From positions 4,092,001 to 4,156,000 of the forward strand of contig NZ_CP059467.1 in NCBI RefSeq assembly GCF_017894365.1: DNA of 64,000 nt, read 5' to 3'. Position numbers and translations under genes: made by a program. The notes beneath the pieces are model-generated. The model was not told the origin of the DNA, ran no database searches, and worked only from the letters and a program-made list of their open reading frames with translations. Origin of the DNA: Aromatoleum bremense (lineage in GTDB: Bacteria > Pseudomonadota > Gammaproteobacteria > Burkholderiales > Rhodocyclaceae). Shown here piece by piece: positions 17,399 through 25,797 of the stretch. Position 1 is the first letter of the stretch. Every line of letters starts with the position of its first letter.

Positions 17399-20032
17399 TC
17401 AGTGTCCGCCGGACGCCTTGGGCTTCACGCTTTCCGGCCCCGCCCAGGCCGCCATCTCGGGGTGCATCTTGCGATGCAGGTCCCCGGTGTACGCGTAGCG
17501 CATGGTTTCCTTGTAGGCCGCGTAATGCTTGTCCCAGTCGCCATGGATGTCGCCGTACTTGTCGTCCGGTCCTGCCTTGCTGACCTTCACCACGGTGTCG
17601 TACCAGCCCTGCGAGCCGCCGATCGGATCCGCGACCACCGGGATGATCGCATTCGGATGCACGCCGCGGTCGTCCCACCATACGTTGTTGAGGTCGGGAT
17701 CATCGGTGCCACCGAAGGCCGGCTTGTCCTTCAGCCTCAGCGTCGCCAGCCTTCCATATTCCCAGTGGCCGAAACCGGTCGCGATCGAGATCACCTTCGG
17801 GTGGATGCCTTCGGTGACGTAGGCCTTGGTGATGAGATAGCCGACCGGGCTCTCGACCCGCACCAGGTCGCCGGTCCTCACGCCGAGCTTCTTTGCCGTC
17901 TCCGGGTTCATCCAGGCCGGGTTGCTGTGCGCGATCTCGGCCAGCCACTTCACCGCCGCCGTGCGGGATTGCTTGTGCACGTTGAGCTTGAAGGTCGACA
18001 GGATCATCTCGTCGTCCTTCATGGATTCGTGCCACGGGATGCGCTTGAAGGTGGGCATCGGATTGAAACCGTACTCGGCCCACTCATCGACACGCACGTT
18101 GATCAGCCGGTTGCCGGTGGGGAAGCCCACGTAGTCGCGGCCGTTCCGGCGGATGCCGATCGCCTTGCCGTTCTTCGTGATCAGTCCGTGCGCGTCCACC
18201 ATCGCGCCTTCCATGTCGGTGGCCGACAGTTCCTTCTTGTACAGGCCGTACTCGGCCTGGATCTCACGCCCGGTCTTGTCGGTGACCTTGCCGGTCTTGG
18301 GGTCGAGCGTGCCGTAGATCGGCCACACACCGTGCTTCTTCAGAAAGTCGAGCCCGCCCGCCTCCTTCAGCCCGGGCACGTTGTCGAAGTGGTGGCGCAT
18401 GTAGTCCTCGCCATCCTTGAACTCCCAGAACTGTTTCATGCCGCGAGAGCCGTCCGGGTCGAGCTTCCAGATGATGTCGCGCAGCAGAACACGGTTCTCG
18501 CGCGATTCGCCGAGCGACTTGTGCACCGGCTGGCGGATGCCCAGCCACGGCCACAGCGAGTTCGGCATCGACTCGGGCTCCCAGCGCTCGAGGTAGGGGC
18601 AGTCGGGCAGGATGATGTCGGCCAGCGCCGTCTCCTCACCCATGTGCGAGCTCATCGAGATGAAGTACGGGATCAGCTTCTCGTCGCGGTACAGCTTGCC
18701 CCACACCGCCTGCGCGCCCGGGTTGGTGTAGACCGGGTTGTCCTGGTAGGTGAAGGCGACGTTGATCTTCTGCCGCCCCTCGGCGATCCAGAACGGCACC
18801 AGGTGGCTGACCTTGTGCGCGGCGAGCGGATACTCGGGAGGGTGCGCGAGCACCGAATCCTGCTTCGGTCCCGGCGGCTGCGGCATGGGCTGCGGCCAGC
18901 CCATGCCGCGCGGCAGACAGTAGCCGCCACGCTTCTCCACGTTGCCGGTGATGATCGGCAGCATCATGCAGGCCTTTTCGTTGTAAGAGCCATACAGGTG
19001 CTTGGCCGGGCCGCGGTAGGTGAATAGCGTGGCCGGTTTGGTGGCGGCGAACTCGCGTGCGATGCGTTCGATCGTCTGCACCGGTACGCCGGAGATCTTC
19101 GACGCCCACTCCGGCGTGTATTGGGCGTAATGGGCCTTCAGCTCATCGACCGTAACGTTCGTCCAGGTGTTGATGAAGTCGCTGTCCTGCATATCCTCGC
19201 GCAGGATCACATGTCCAATCGCCAGCGCCACCGCGCCGTCGGTCGCCGGGAACACCGGGATCCACTCGTCCGAGAAACCCGCGGTGTTCGACAGGCGCAC
19301 ATCGAAGGTGACGATCTTCATGTGGTTGTCGACGCGGCCCTCCGTGACCCGCTGCGACAGCGGATTGTGGAAATACGAGGCCTCGAGCACGTTGGAGCCG
19401 AAGTTCAGCACGTACTTGGCGTTGGCGAAGTCGGGCGTTTCGATGTCCGGCCCCCAGGTCGGCTCCTGGCCAACTTTCTTTGACGATTCGCACACCGAGG
19501 TGTGATTGAGCACGGTCGCCGAGCCGAGCGTCTTCATGAAACGCTCGAGTGTGCCGCCGGTGCGGTTGCGCCCCCACTTCAGCATGATCGTGTTGGGGTC
19601 TTCCTTCAGCGCGGCATCGAGCTTCCCGGCGACCTCGGTGAGCGCCTCGTCCCAGGTGATGCGCTTCCACTTGCCCTCGCCGCGTGCCCCGACCCGCTTG
19701 AGCGGATACAGGATGCGATCGGGGTCGTAGCTGTACCACATACCGGAGTTGCCCTTGGCGCACAGGCGGCCGCGCGTCGAGACGTGTTCCGGATTGCCTT
19801 CAAGCTTCACGACGCGATCGTTTTCCACGAAGGCGATGGCGCCGTCCTGGATGTTGCAGACATGGCAGTTAACCGGGATCGCCTTGCGCTCGGCGGCGTT
19901 GGTCGGGCTGAAATCCTTGCCCCCCAGTTCGTTTTCCATTGCGTGCAGCAATCGGGGTGCGGCGGCTGCCGCGGCCGTGGTGCCGGCACTGACCTGCAGG
20001 AAGGTACGGCGGGTGATTTTCGGGAAGTCCAT
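17399..20032 (-). CDS. Tat-exported molybdopterin oxidoreductase catalytic subunit (Psr/Ttr/Arx-like)
   Basis: An 877-residue member of the DMSO-reductase superfamily. The leader KITRRTFLQVSAG is a Tat signal, so the enzyme acts on the periplasmic side. The N-terminal cluster site reads C56-H-V-C59-N-I-Q-D63 with C91 in GRLCAKG: the usual third cysteine is aspartate. The likely Mo ligand is C181 in TSVCESSKK. Bis-MGD-binding segments follow (GSNVLEASYFHNPL, FTYRGPAKHLYG, VAFTYQDNPVYTN) and a C-terminal molydopterin-binding domain (TGDLVRVESPVGYLITKAYV). Genes for FeS and NrfD-type subunits precede it, a chaperone follows. Polysulfide, thiosulfate, tetrathionate, arsenic, selenate or related chemistry are all possible; the substrate is not determinable by eye. 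Confidence 0.9.
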   Translation of the reverse strand: MDFPKITRRTFLQVSAGTTAAAAAAPRLLHAMENELGGKDFSPTNAAERKAIPVNCHVCNIQDGAIAFVENDRVVKLEGNPEHVSTRGRLCAKGNSGMWYSYDPDRILYPLKRVGARGEGKWKRITWDEALTEVAGKLDAALKEDPNTIMLKWGRNRTGGTLERFMKTLGSATVLNHTSVCESSKKVGQEPTWGPDIETPDFANAKYVLNFGSNVLEASYFHNPLSQRVTEGRVDNHMKIVTFDVRLSNTAGFSDEWIPVFPATDGAVALAIGHVILREDMQDSDFINTWTNVTVDELKAHYAQYTPEWASKISGVPVQTIERIAREFAATKPATLFTYRGPAKHLYGSYNEKACMMLPIITGNVEKRGGYCLPRGMGWPQPMPQPPGPKQDSVLAHPPEYPLAAHKVSHLVPFWIAEGRQKINVAFTYQDNPVYTNPGAQAVWGKLYRDEKLIPYFISMSSHMGEETALADIILPDCPYLERWEPESMPNSLWPWLGIRQPVHKSLGESRENRVLLRDIIWKLDPDGSRGMKQFWEFKDGEDYMRHHFDNVPGLKEAGGLDFLKKHGVWPIYGTLDPKTGKVTDKTGREIQAEYGLYKKELSATDMEGAMVDAHGLITKNGKAIGIRRNGRDYVGFPTGNRLINVRVDEWAEYGFNPMPTFKRIPWHESMKDDEMILSTFKLNVHKQSRTAAVKWLAEIAHSNPAWMNPETAKKLGVRTGDLVRVESPVGYLITKAYVTEGIHPKVISIATGFGHWEYGRLATLRLKDKPAFGGTDDPDLNNVWWDDRGVHPNAIIPVVADPIGGSQGWYDTVVKVSKAGPDDKYGDIHGDWDKHYAAYKETMRYAYTGDLHRKMHPEMAAWAGPESVKPKASGGH

Positions 20033-20056
20033 TTCGAGATCTCCTTGCCTGGCCGG

Positions 20057-20914
20057 TCAGTACAGGGTCTGCAACTGTTGGGGGCCCATCAGCAGCGCGT
20101 AACGCAGCGCCGCTCCGCCCGCGAGCACAAGCAGGCCGGCCAGCACCACACCGAACTGCTGGCGGCCGAAAGGCGCGAGCAGCAGCACGATCGGCGCCGC
20201 CGTGCCGGCAACGATGCCGATCCCGACGAAGATCAGCCCCATCGTGCCAGTCGTGAGGATCAGGTAAGTCAGCTCCTGCGCCGAGCCACCGTGGTGGGTC
20301 GTACCGAGGATGGATACCAGCATCACGCCGACCGCGCCGGTCGACCACAGCAGGTATTGGCGCAGCGTGGCCTGGGTCGCGGCGTTGCCGCCGGCGAGCA
20401 GGGACGCCACCGCGGAGCCCGATGCGATTGCCATCGCAACGAACAACACCGGGATGATCGGCGTGTTCCACACCGGCCGCGACTGATGTACGGTGAGGTC
20501 GAAGCCGGTGTAGATCGGCAGGCCGAGCGCCAGCAGCGCTGCAATCCCCGCCATCCACCTGCCGCCCCCGCCGTTGCCCTTGCGCAGCATGAACAAATAG
20601 ACCACCAGCGCGATGCCGAAGCTGACGATGTTCAGCGCCCCCCAGGCCAGCGGCGAGCCGAAGTTGAGATAGAAAGGATTGAGGATATTGAGAAAGCGCA
20701 GGGGCTGGGACAGATCCGCGATCAGCAGCAAGCCGCCGATCGCCAGCAGCACGAGCGCCCCCCAGGCCGAACTCGCCCGGATCGGCTTCAGCGCCTCGTT
20801 GTGCCACGACAGGAAGGACAGGAAGGTCAGGCCGGCAACGATGCCGATGACGAAGAAGTAGATCGCGTAGGTCGCATGCCACGACACATCGTGGAACCAG
20901 ACGTAGTCACCCAT
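20057..20914 (-). CDS. NrfD/PsrC-type membrane anchor subunit
   Basis: A 285-residue integral membrane protein with about eight hydrophobic segments, of the NrfD/PsrC family that exchanges electrons with the quinone pool. The start MGDYVWFHDVSWHATYAIYFF and the segments FLSWHNEALKPIRASS, NFGSPLAWGALNIVSFG and SRPVWNTPIIPVLFVAMAI match the family pattern. It carries no haem ligands of the cytochrome-b type. It follows the FeS subunit by 10 bases and precedes the catalytic subunit by 24, giving a B-C-A order as in tetrathionate reductase operons. Confidence 0.9.
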   Translation of the reverse strand: MGDYVWFHDVSWHATYAIYFFVIGIVAGLTFLSFLSWHNEALKPIRASSAWGALVLLAIGGLLLIADLSQPLRFLNILNPFYLNFGSPLAWGALNIVSFGIALVVYLFMLRKGNGGGGRWMAGIAALLALGLPIYTGFDLTVHQSRPVWNTPIIPVLFVAMAIASGSAVASLLAGGNAATQATLRQYLLWSTGAVGVMLVSILGTTHHGGSAQELTYLILTTGTMGLIFVGIGIVAGTAAPIVLLLAPFGRQQFGVVLAGLLVLAGGAALRYALLMGPQQLQTLY

Positions 20915-20924
20915 GGTTGTCTCC

Positions 20925-21635
20925 TCAGATGTTGAAGTGGCGCTTGAACGCGGAACGCTCCTGCTCCATCACCTCGGGTTTGCGGTAGGCGTCGCGCGGG
21001 AACTCGGTCGCGTTGCGATCGGCGCCGATGTAGAACACATGGGGCTTCGTGCCTTCCTCCGGTCGCAGCACCTGCGTGGCGTTGGTCGCCACCAGATAGG
21101 AAACCTCGCTGTTCGGATCGTTGAGGTCGCCGAAGATGCGCGAGCGCCCGATGCAGGTCTGCACGCAAGCCGGCACCAGGTTCTGGGTGACGCGGTGGAA
21201 GCAGAAGGTGCACTTGTCGACGACATTCGTGATCGGCGTGTAGGTGCGGTGCGAAGGCAGCATGAAGCGGGCGTTGTACGGACAGGCGGCCATGCAGCTG
21301 CGGCAGCCGATGCAGCGCTCATAGCGCTGCAGCACGAAGCCCCCATCCTCGACCTTGTAGGTGGCTTCGACGGGGCAGTTGCGCACGCACGGGGGATCGT
21401 CGCAGTGGTTGCACAGTCGCGGCAGGAACTGCTTTTTTACGTTGGGATACTTGCCGACGACCTTGTACGGTACCCAGGTGCGATTGACTCCGAGCGGCGT
21501 GTCGTACTCCGCCTTGCACGCCACCTGACAGGCCATGCAGCCGATGCAACGACGGGTGTCGACCACCATCGCAAATCGACGCTTGCCCGGCGCCTCCCTG
21601 GTCTCGATGGGCGAGACCCTGAGTTCTTCACTCAT
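20925..21635 (-). CDS. four-cluster 4Fe-4S electron-transfer subunit (DmsB/PsrB/TtrB type)
   Basis: A 236-residue protein with the sixteen cysteines of the DmsB/PsrB family in four groups: CIGCMACQVAC, CNHCDDPPCVRNC, CIGCRSCMAAC, and CTFC with CVQTC. It should carry four [4Fe-4S] clusters linking the Mo subunit to the NrfD-type quinone subunit. It has no Tat signal and is probably exported together with the catalytic subunit. It is the first gene of the nine-gene operon; a sigma54 promoter lies about 110 bases upstream. Confidence 0.92.
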   Translation of the reverse strand: MSEELRVSPIETREAPGKRRFAMVVDTRRCIGCMACQVACKAEYDTPLGVNRTWVPYKVVGKYPNVKKQFLPRLCNHCDDPPCVRNCPVEATYKVEDGGFVLQRYERCIGCRSCMAACPYNARFMLPSHRTYTPITNVVDKCTFCFHRVTQNLVPACVQTCIGRSRIFGDLNDPNSEVSYLVATNATQVLRPEEGTKPHVFYIGADRNATEFPRDAYRKPEVMEQERSAFKRHFNI

Positions 21636-21745
21636 GCTTTCACCTCCGTTGAATGCCGCCGCGTGCTCCGCGTTCGAGATGGCGATTTACGGCTCGCGAT
21701 CGCCTTGCCGCGAACGCATAGCGCCTCCCTCCATGCCGGAACATG

Positions 21746-21761
21746 TGCAATAACCGGACCA
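21746..21761 (-). promoter_or_regulatory. sigma54 (-24/-12) promoter of the molybdoenzyme operon
   Basis: On the minus strand: TGGTCCGGTTATTGCA. The invariant GG and GC are separated by exactly 10 bp, and the -12 TTGCA is perfect. The -24 half differs at two positions from TGGCACG. The transcript would have a leader of roughly 100 bases. A sigma54-dependent activator is encoded next door. Confidence 0.75.
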
Positions 21762-21838
21762 TGAACAGGGAAATAGGCCAAAGGTCTTGGCGGGTAAGGG
21801 ATCGCGAAAATCACCGCCCCGACGCCCCCGCGACCGGC

Positions 21839-21854
21839 GTTACGGCGCCGTAAC
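21839..21854. promoter_or_regulatory. probable activator-binding dyad 1 (perfect 16-bp palindrome)
   Basis: GTTACGGCGCCGTAAC, 78 bp upstream of the -24/-12 element. Position and symmetry fit an enhancer for the neighbouring NtrC-class regulator; it could also control the divergent sensor operon. Confidence 0.7.
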
Positions 21855-21882
21855 ATCGCTGTCGATTGCTGTGCTGCAAGCT

Positions 21883-21898
21883 GTTACCGCTGCGTAAC
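21883..21898. promoter_or_regulatory. probable activator-binding dyad 2
   Basis: GTTACCGCTGCGTAAC, an imperfect copy of the first dyad with both GTTAC/GTAAC arms kept. Centres are 44 bp apart, about four helical turns, so two dimers would lie on the same DNA face. A weak sigma70-type promoter for the divergent gene (CTGACA-N18-TATCAT, 21916-21945) lies just downstream on the plus strand. Confidence 0.65.
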
Positions 21899-21952
21899 GG
21901 CGCGCCACTCGCGTGCTGACAGGACACAGGATCGGCGCCTATCATCCTCGCC

Positions 21953-22831
21953 ATGGACAGGGACGTTGCCCTTCTTGAAGCCTGCGGCCGGCGCGCATTC
22001 CTGCGCGGCGTCGGTGCTTTGGCAGCGCTGACGGTGCTGCCCGCCCATGGCGCAGACATCCCAGTGCGCATCGGCCTGACACCGGTCTTTCTCGACGACC
22101 AGATGAGTTTCCTGAGCCAGTGGAGACGCTGGCTGGAGGTGAAGCTCGGGAGCACCGTCGTGTTTGTCCAGCGCGGCAGCTATCGCGAAGTCATGGACCT
22201 GCTTCGCGCCGGCAAGCTCGATTTTGCCTGGGTGTGCGGTTATCCCTACGTGCGCCACCGCCAGGAACTGAAGCTGGTGGCTGTGCCGCTGTGGCGGGGC
22301 GGGCCCTACTACCAGTCCTACCTCATCGTGCCAGCCGAGGACACCCGAACCACGACGCTCGCCGGGCTGCGCGGCAAGGTATTCGCCTACTCCGACCCCG
22401 ATTCCAATTCCGGCTATCTCTACCCGCGCTACCTGCTCACCACGCAAGGCGAGAATCCCGACAATTTCTTCTCGCGCAGTTTCTTCACCTGGGCGCACCG
22501 CAAGGTGGTCGAGGCGGTCGGCATTGCGCTGGCCGAAGGCGGGGCAGTCGACGGCTATGTCTGGGAGACGCTCGCCGAATTGCACCCGGACCTTACCCGG
22601 ACCACGCGTGTGATCGAGCGCTCGCCGCCGCTCGGTTACCCGCCTTTCGTCGCCCGGTCGGACATTCCGACGGTCGAACTGGCGCGCTTTCGTGCCGTCT
22701 TGCTGGGCATGACGGCCGATCCCGAGGGCATGGATCTGCTCCAGCGCCTGCGCCTCGACGGCTTCATCCCGGGGGAACCGGAGCTGTTCGACGAGATTGC
22801 ACGCATGGCCGCGCGCGTGAAAAATCCATGA
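21953..22831 (+). CDS. PhnD-like periplasmic binding protein, sensor component (ArxX/TtrS-N-like)
   Basis: A 292-residue type-2 periplasmic binding protein of the PhnD (phosphate/phosphite/phosphonate) family. Residues 1-33 contain RRAFLRGVGALAALTVLPAHG, a Tat- or Sec-type leader. The mature part shows family features: VRIGLTPVFLDDQMSFLSQW, the GKLDFAWVCGYPYVR pocket region and the YSDPDSNSGYLYPRYLL segment. No permease or ATPase is nearby. Instead it overlaps the kinase gene by ATGA, so it is most likely a periplasmic ligand sensor, as in the arxXSR and ttrSR systems. Confidence 0.85.
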   Translation: MDRDVALLEACGRRAFLRGVGALAALTVLPAHGADIPVRIGLTPVFLDDQMSFLSQWRRWLEVKLGSTVVFVQRGSYREVMDLLRAGKLDFAWVCGYPYVRHRQELKLVAVPLWRGGPYYQSYLIVPAEDTRTTTLAGLRGKVFAYSDPDSNSGYLYPRYLLTTQGENPDNFFSRSFFTWAHRKVVEAVGIALAEGGAVDGYVWETLAELHPDLTRTTRVIERSPPLGYPPFVARSDIPTVELARFRAVLLGMTADPEGMDLLQRLRLDGFIPGEPELFDEIARMAARVKNP

Positions 22832-24276
22832 GGACGCTCGCCGACCTGTCACTGCGCTGGAAGATTCCGCTGCGCGTCGTGGCGGCAGTCCTGGGCACGG
22901 CGCTCGCGGTCACGGTCGCACTGGTCGCCCGCGACTATGACATCGTGCGCCAGAATCTCGAAGGCCACGCACGCAGCATGGGACGGGTGCTGGCGCATAC
23001 GCTCGTCATGCCGGTGCTGCACGACGACATCTGGCGTGCCTACGAGATCCTGCAGTCGGCTCATGAGCCCAACCCCGCCGCACCGGAACTGCAGGCGCTG
23101 GTCGTGCTGGTGACGGACGCGGATTATCGCGTCTTCGTGTCGACCCGGCCGCGCGCGTTCCCCATCGGCACCAGCGCCGCCGCGCCGGGTGGTGCCTACG
23201 GCTTGTTGCGCGCCGAACTCTCGCGCGGCAGTCCGACCGATCAGCGCATCCTCGAGTCTACCGACAGCCTGCTGTTCTTCATCATGACGCCGCTGATCGC
23301 GGACGGCGTCGCACTCGGCCACGTCATTCTCGCCTACGCCAAGCCGGCGCTGCTTCCCCGTTTCCTCGGCCAGGTCGGACGGGCAGCCTGGGTCACCCTG
23401 GTGGTGCTTCTCATCCTCCTCCCGGTGTCCTGGGTGTGGGCCCGCCGCACCGCGCAGCCCCTGCTGCGCCTGGCGGGAGCGATGAAGCAGATCCCGCTCG
23501 AGCTCGAGGCGGCCCGGCTCGCGGACCTTCCGCGCAGCGGCGACGAGATCGGCCAGCTCGGTGAAGCCTTTCGCCGCATGGTGGCGGAGATGCAGGTCAA
23601 GCAGGAGATGGAACGGCAGATGCTCAGCTCGGAGCGGCTCGCCGCAGTTGGCCGCCTCACCGCAGGCATCGCGCACGAGATCAACAATCCCCTCACCGGC
23701 ATGCTCACGGCGATCAACACTTTCCAGCGCCATGGGGCGGATCCGCAGCGCGCCGAGCGTACGCTGTCGCTGCTGCAGCGCGGACTGACCCAGATCCGCA
23801 ACACCGTCAGCGCGCTGCTGGTGGAAGCGAAAGTCGAAGACCGCTTCTTCGCCCCCGAGGACATCGACGACCTGTTGATTCTGGTCGAAGCCGAAGCCCA
23901 TGCGCAGGCCGTGCGCATCGTCGTCGACGGGCGCATTGCCGAACCCGTTCCACTCCCGGCGACCCTGCTGCGGCAGATCGTGCTCAATCTGCTGCTCAAT
24001 GCGGTCGCGGCGGCGGGTGAAGGCGGCACGGTGCGCCTCAACGCATACACTTCGCCACAGGGGCTGACGCTCGCCGTCTTCAACGACGGCGCGCATATCG
24101 AGCAGCAGGACATGGCCTACCTGTTCGAGCCCTTCGCGACCGGACGGGAGACGGGACACGGCCTGGGTCTGTGGATCGTGTATCAGATCACCCGACAGCT
24201 CAACGGCGAGATAGCGGTTGAAAGCGAACCCGACGCCACGACCTTCACCATCGAGATTCCCTATGGCAAATCCTAG
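22828..24276 (+). CDS. membrane histidine kinase
   Basis: A 482-residue sensor kinase. TM1 is at about 14-34 and TM2 at about 186-206, enclosing a periplasmic domain of about 150 residues; a HAMP-like linker follows. The phosphoacceptor is H283 in GIAHEINNPLTGML, an NtrB-like H box; the ATPase domain has the N box (LLLNAVAAAGEGG) and G box (GHGLGLWIVYQITRQL). Start overlaps the binding-protein stop by ATGA, and the stop overlaps the regulator start by 14 bases. It probably reads ligand occupancy of the adjacent binding protein and phosphorylates the downstream activator. Confidence 0.9.
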   Translation: MRTLADLSLRWKIPLRVVAAVLGTALAVTVALVARDYDIVRQNLEGHARSMGRVLAHTLVMPVLHDDIWRAYEILQSAHEPNPAAPELQALVVLVTDADYRVFVSTRPRAFPIGTSAAAPGGAYGLLRAELSRGSPTDQRILESTDSLLFFIMTPLIADGVALGHVILAYAKPALLPRFLGQVGRAAWVTLVVLLILLPVSWVWARRTAQPLLRLAGAMKQIPLELEAARLADLPRSGDEIGQLGEAFRRMVAEMQVKQEMERQMLSSERLAAVGRLTAGIAHEINNPLTGMLTAINTFQRHGADPQRAERTLSLLQRGLTQIRNTVSALLVEAKVEDRFFAPEDIDDLLILVEAEAHAQAVRIVVDGRIAEPVPLPATLLRQIVLNLLLNAVAAAGEGGTVRLNAYTSPQGLTLAVFNDGAHIEQQDMAYLFEPFATGRETGHGLGLWIVYQITRQLNGEIAVESEPDATTFTIEIPYGKS

Positions 24277-25615
24277 CGAGACGCGGTCGAGGCTCTGTCT
24301 GATCGAGGACGACGAGATCATCGGCGAATCCCTCACCGACCGCTTTCGGCTCGAAGGTTTCGATGTCGATTGGTGCCATACCGGCGCCGACGCCAGGGCT
24401 GCGCTTGCCGCGCACCGCCACGCGGTGGTCGTCAGCGATATCCGGCTGCCCGACTGCAACGGTGGCGACCTGTTTCTCGATTTGCTCGCATCGGCGCCAA
24501 TGCTGCCACCCTTCCTGTTCATGACCGCCTTCGGCAGCATCGATCGTGCAGTCGAACTGATCAAGGCCGGCGCCGCAGACTACATCACCAAGCCCTTCGA
24601 CCCGGATGCGCTGATCGTCAAGGTGCGTGCGCTGGCCGATGGCTACGGTGCGCGACAGCCCTTGGCGAGTGCAGAGGTCCTGGGCGTGTCACCCGCGATG
24701 CGGCGGATCGCCGAATCGCTGCCCCGCCTCGCCCGCCATGCCGACAGTCTGCTCATCACCGGCGAGTCGGGCGTCGGCAAGGAACACGTGGCGCGTCTGT
24801 TCCACCGCTACGCTGCCGGTCCGCAGGCACCGTTCGTCGCAGTCAATTGCGCCGCAATACCGGACACCCTCCTCGAGGCGGAACTGTTCGGCTACGAGAA
24901 GGGGGCATTCACCGGTGCGACCAAGGCGAGGCGCGGCTATTTCGAACAGGCGGGCGGAGGCACCGTGTTTCTCGACGAAATCGGCGACATGCCCCTCTCG
25001 ATGCAGGCCAAGCTGTTGCGCGTACTGCAGGAACACAGGCTGCAGCGCTTGGGCGGCGAATCACCCATCGCCGTCGACTTCCACCTGGTCTGTGCGACGC
25101 ATTGCGATCTCAGGGCAATGGTCGACGAAGGCCGCTTTCGCGACGATCTCTACTATCGCATCCATGTAATTCATCTGCGCATTGCGCCGCTGCGCGAGCG
25201 CCGGGAGGACATTCCCTGGTTCGTGCATCACTTCGTGGACGCGTTCAATCGCGCCCACCCCGAGGAAAAGCGGCGCATCGACCCGCGCACCGAGGAAGCA
25301 CTCACCCGCTACGCCTGGCCGGGAAACGTCCGCGAACTGAAGCATGCGGTCGAGCGCGCCTGCATCCTGTCTCCTGGCCCGCTCCTCGGCGCCGATGCGT
25401 TCTTCGGCGAGGGGCTGGACGCCGGCGCGGACCAGCCCCCGCCTTCACGCCCGCTGGCCGACTACCTGATGGATTGCGAACGCGATTACCTGCGCATGGT
25501 CCTCGAGCAGCATGGCGGTCACATGACCCACACCGCCGAGGCGCTTGGCATCACGCGCAAGACGTTGTGGGAAAAGCTGCGCCGCCTTGGGCTGCAGGCG
25601 CACGAAGACCTCTGA
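24263..25615 (+). CDS. sigma54-dependent response regulator (NtrC/DctD class)
   Basis: A 450-residue activator with three domains. The receiver (about 9-120) has phosphoacceptor D59 in VVVSDIRLPD. The AAA+ domain (about 145-375) has Walker A GESGVGKE and the sigma54-contact loop GAFTGA inside EKGAFTGATKARRG. The C-terminal Fis-type helix-turn-helix reads HMTHTAEALGITRKTLWEKL. The start at 24263 lies within the end of the kinase gene. The GAFTGA loop means it acts with sigma54, and the only sigma54 promoter seen nearby is that of the molybdoenzyme operon, with two dyads as likely binding sites. Confidence 0.92.
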   Translation: MANPSETRSRLCLIEDDEIIGESLTDRFRLEGFDVDWCHTGADARAALAAHRHAVVVSDIRLPDCNGGDLFLDLLASAPMLPPFLFMTAFGSIDRAVELIKAGAADYITKPFDPDALIVKVRALADGYGARQPLASAEVLGVSPAMRRIAESLPRLARHADSLLITGESGVGKEHVARLFHRYAAGPQAPFVAVNCAAIPDTLLEAELFGYEKGAFTGATKARRGYFEQAGGGTVFLDEIGDMPLSMQAKLLRVLQEHRLQRLGGESPIAVDFHLVCATHCDLRAMVDEGRFRDDLYYRIHVIHLRIAPLRERREDIPWFVHHFVDAFNRAHPEEKRRIDPRTEEALTRYAWPGNVRELKHAVERACILSPGPLLGADAFFGEGLDAGADQPPPSRPLADYLMDCERDYLRMVLEQHGGHMTHTAEALGITRKTLWEKLRRLGLQAHEDL

Positions 25616-25797
25616 TCAGTCAGCGCCTCTTTCCTGCTTGCCAAACTCGTGCTGCCGGCGCTGACACCGCTCGGTGCGGCGACTTTCACGCGCAAGGTGG
25701 CGCTGAACGAGCCGCGGCCAGATCGCGGCAACCGCTCGCGGGCCGATGGCGGCTATAGAGGGCAGCGGCTGGACCCGATTGCGCCAACAGGAACAGA

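Noticed and set aside
21953..22831. PhnD-like protein taken as part of a phosphonate ABC importer
   Set aside because: No permease or ATPase gene is near; it overlaps a kinase gene, which points to sensing.
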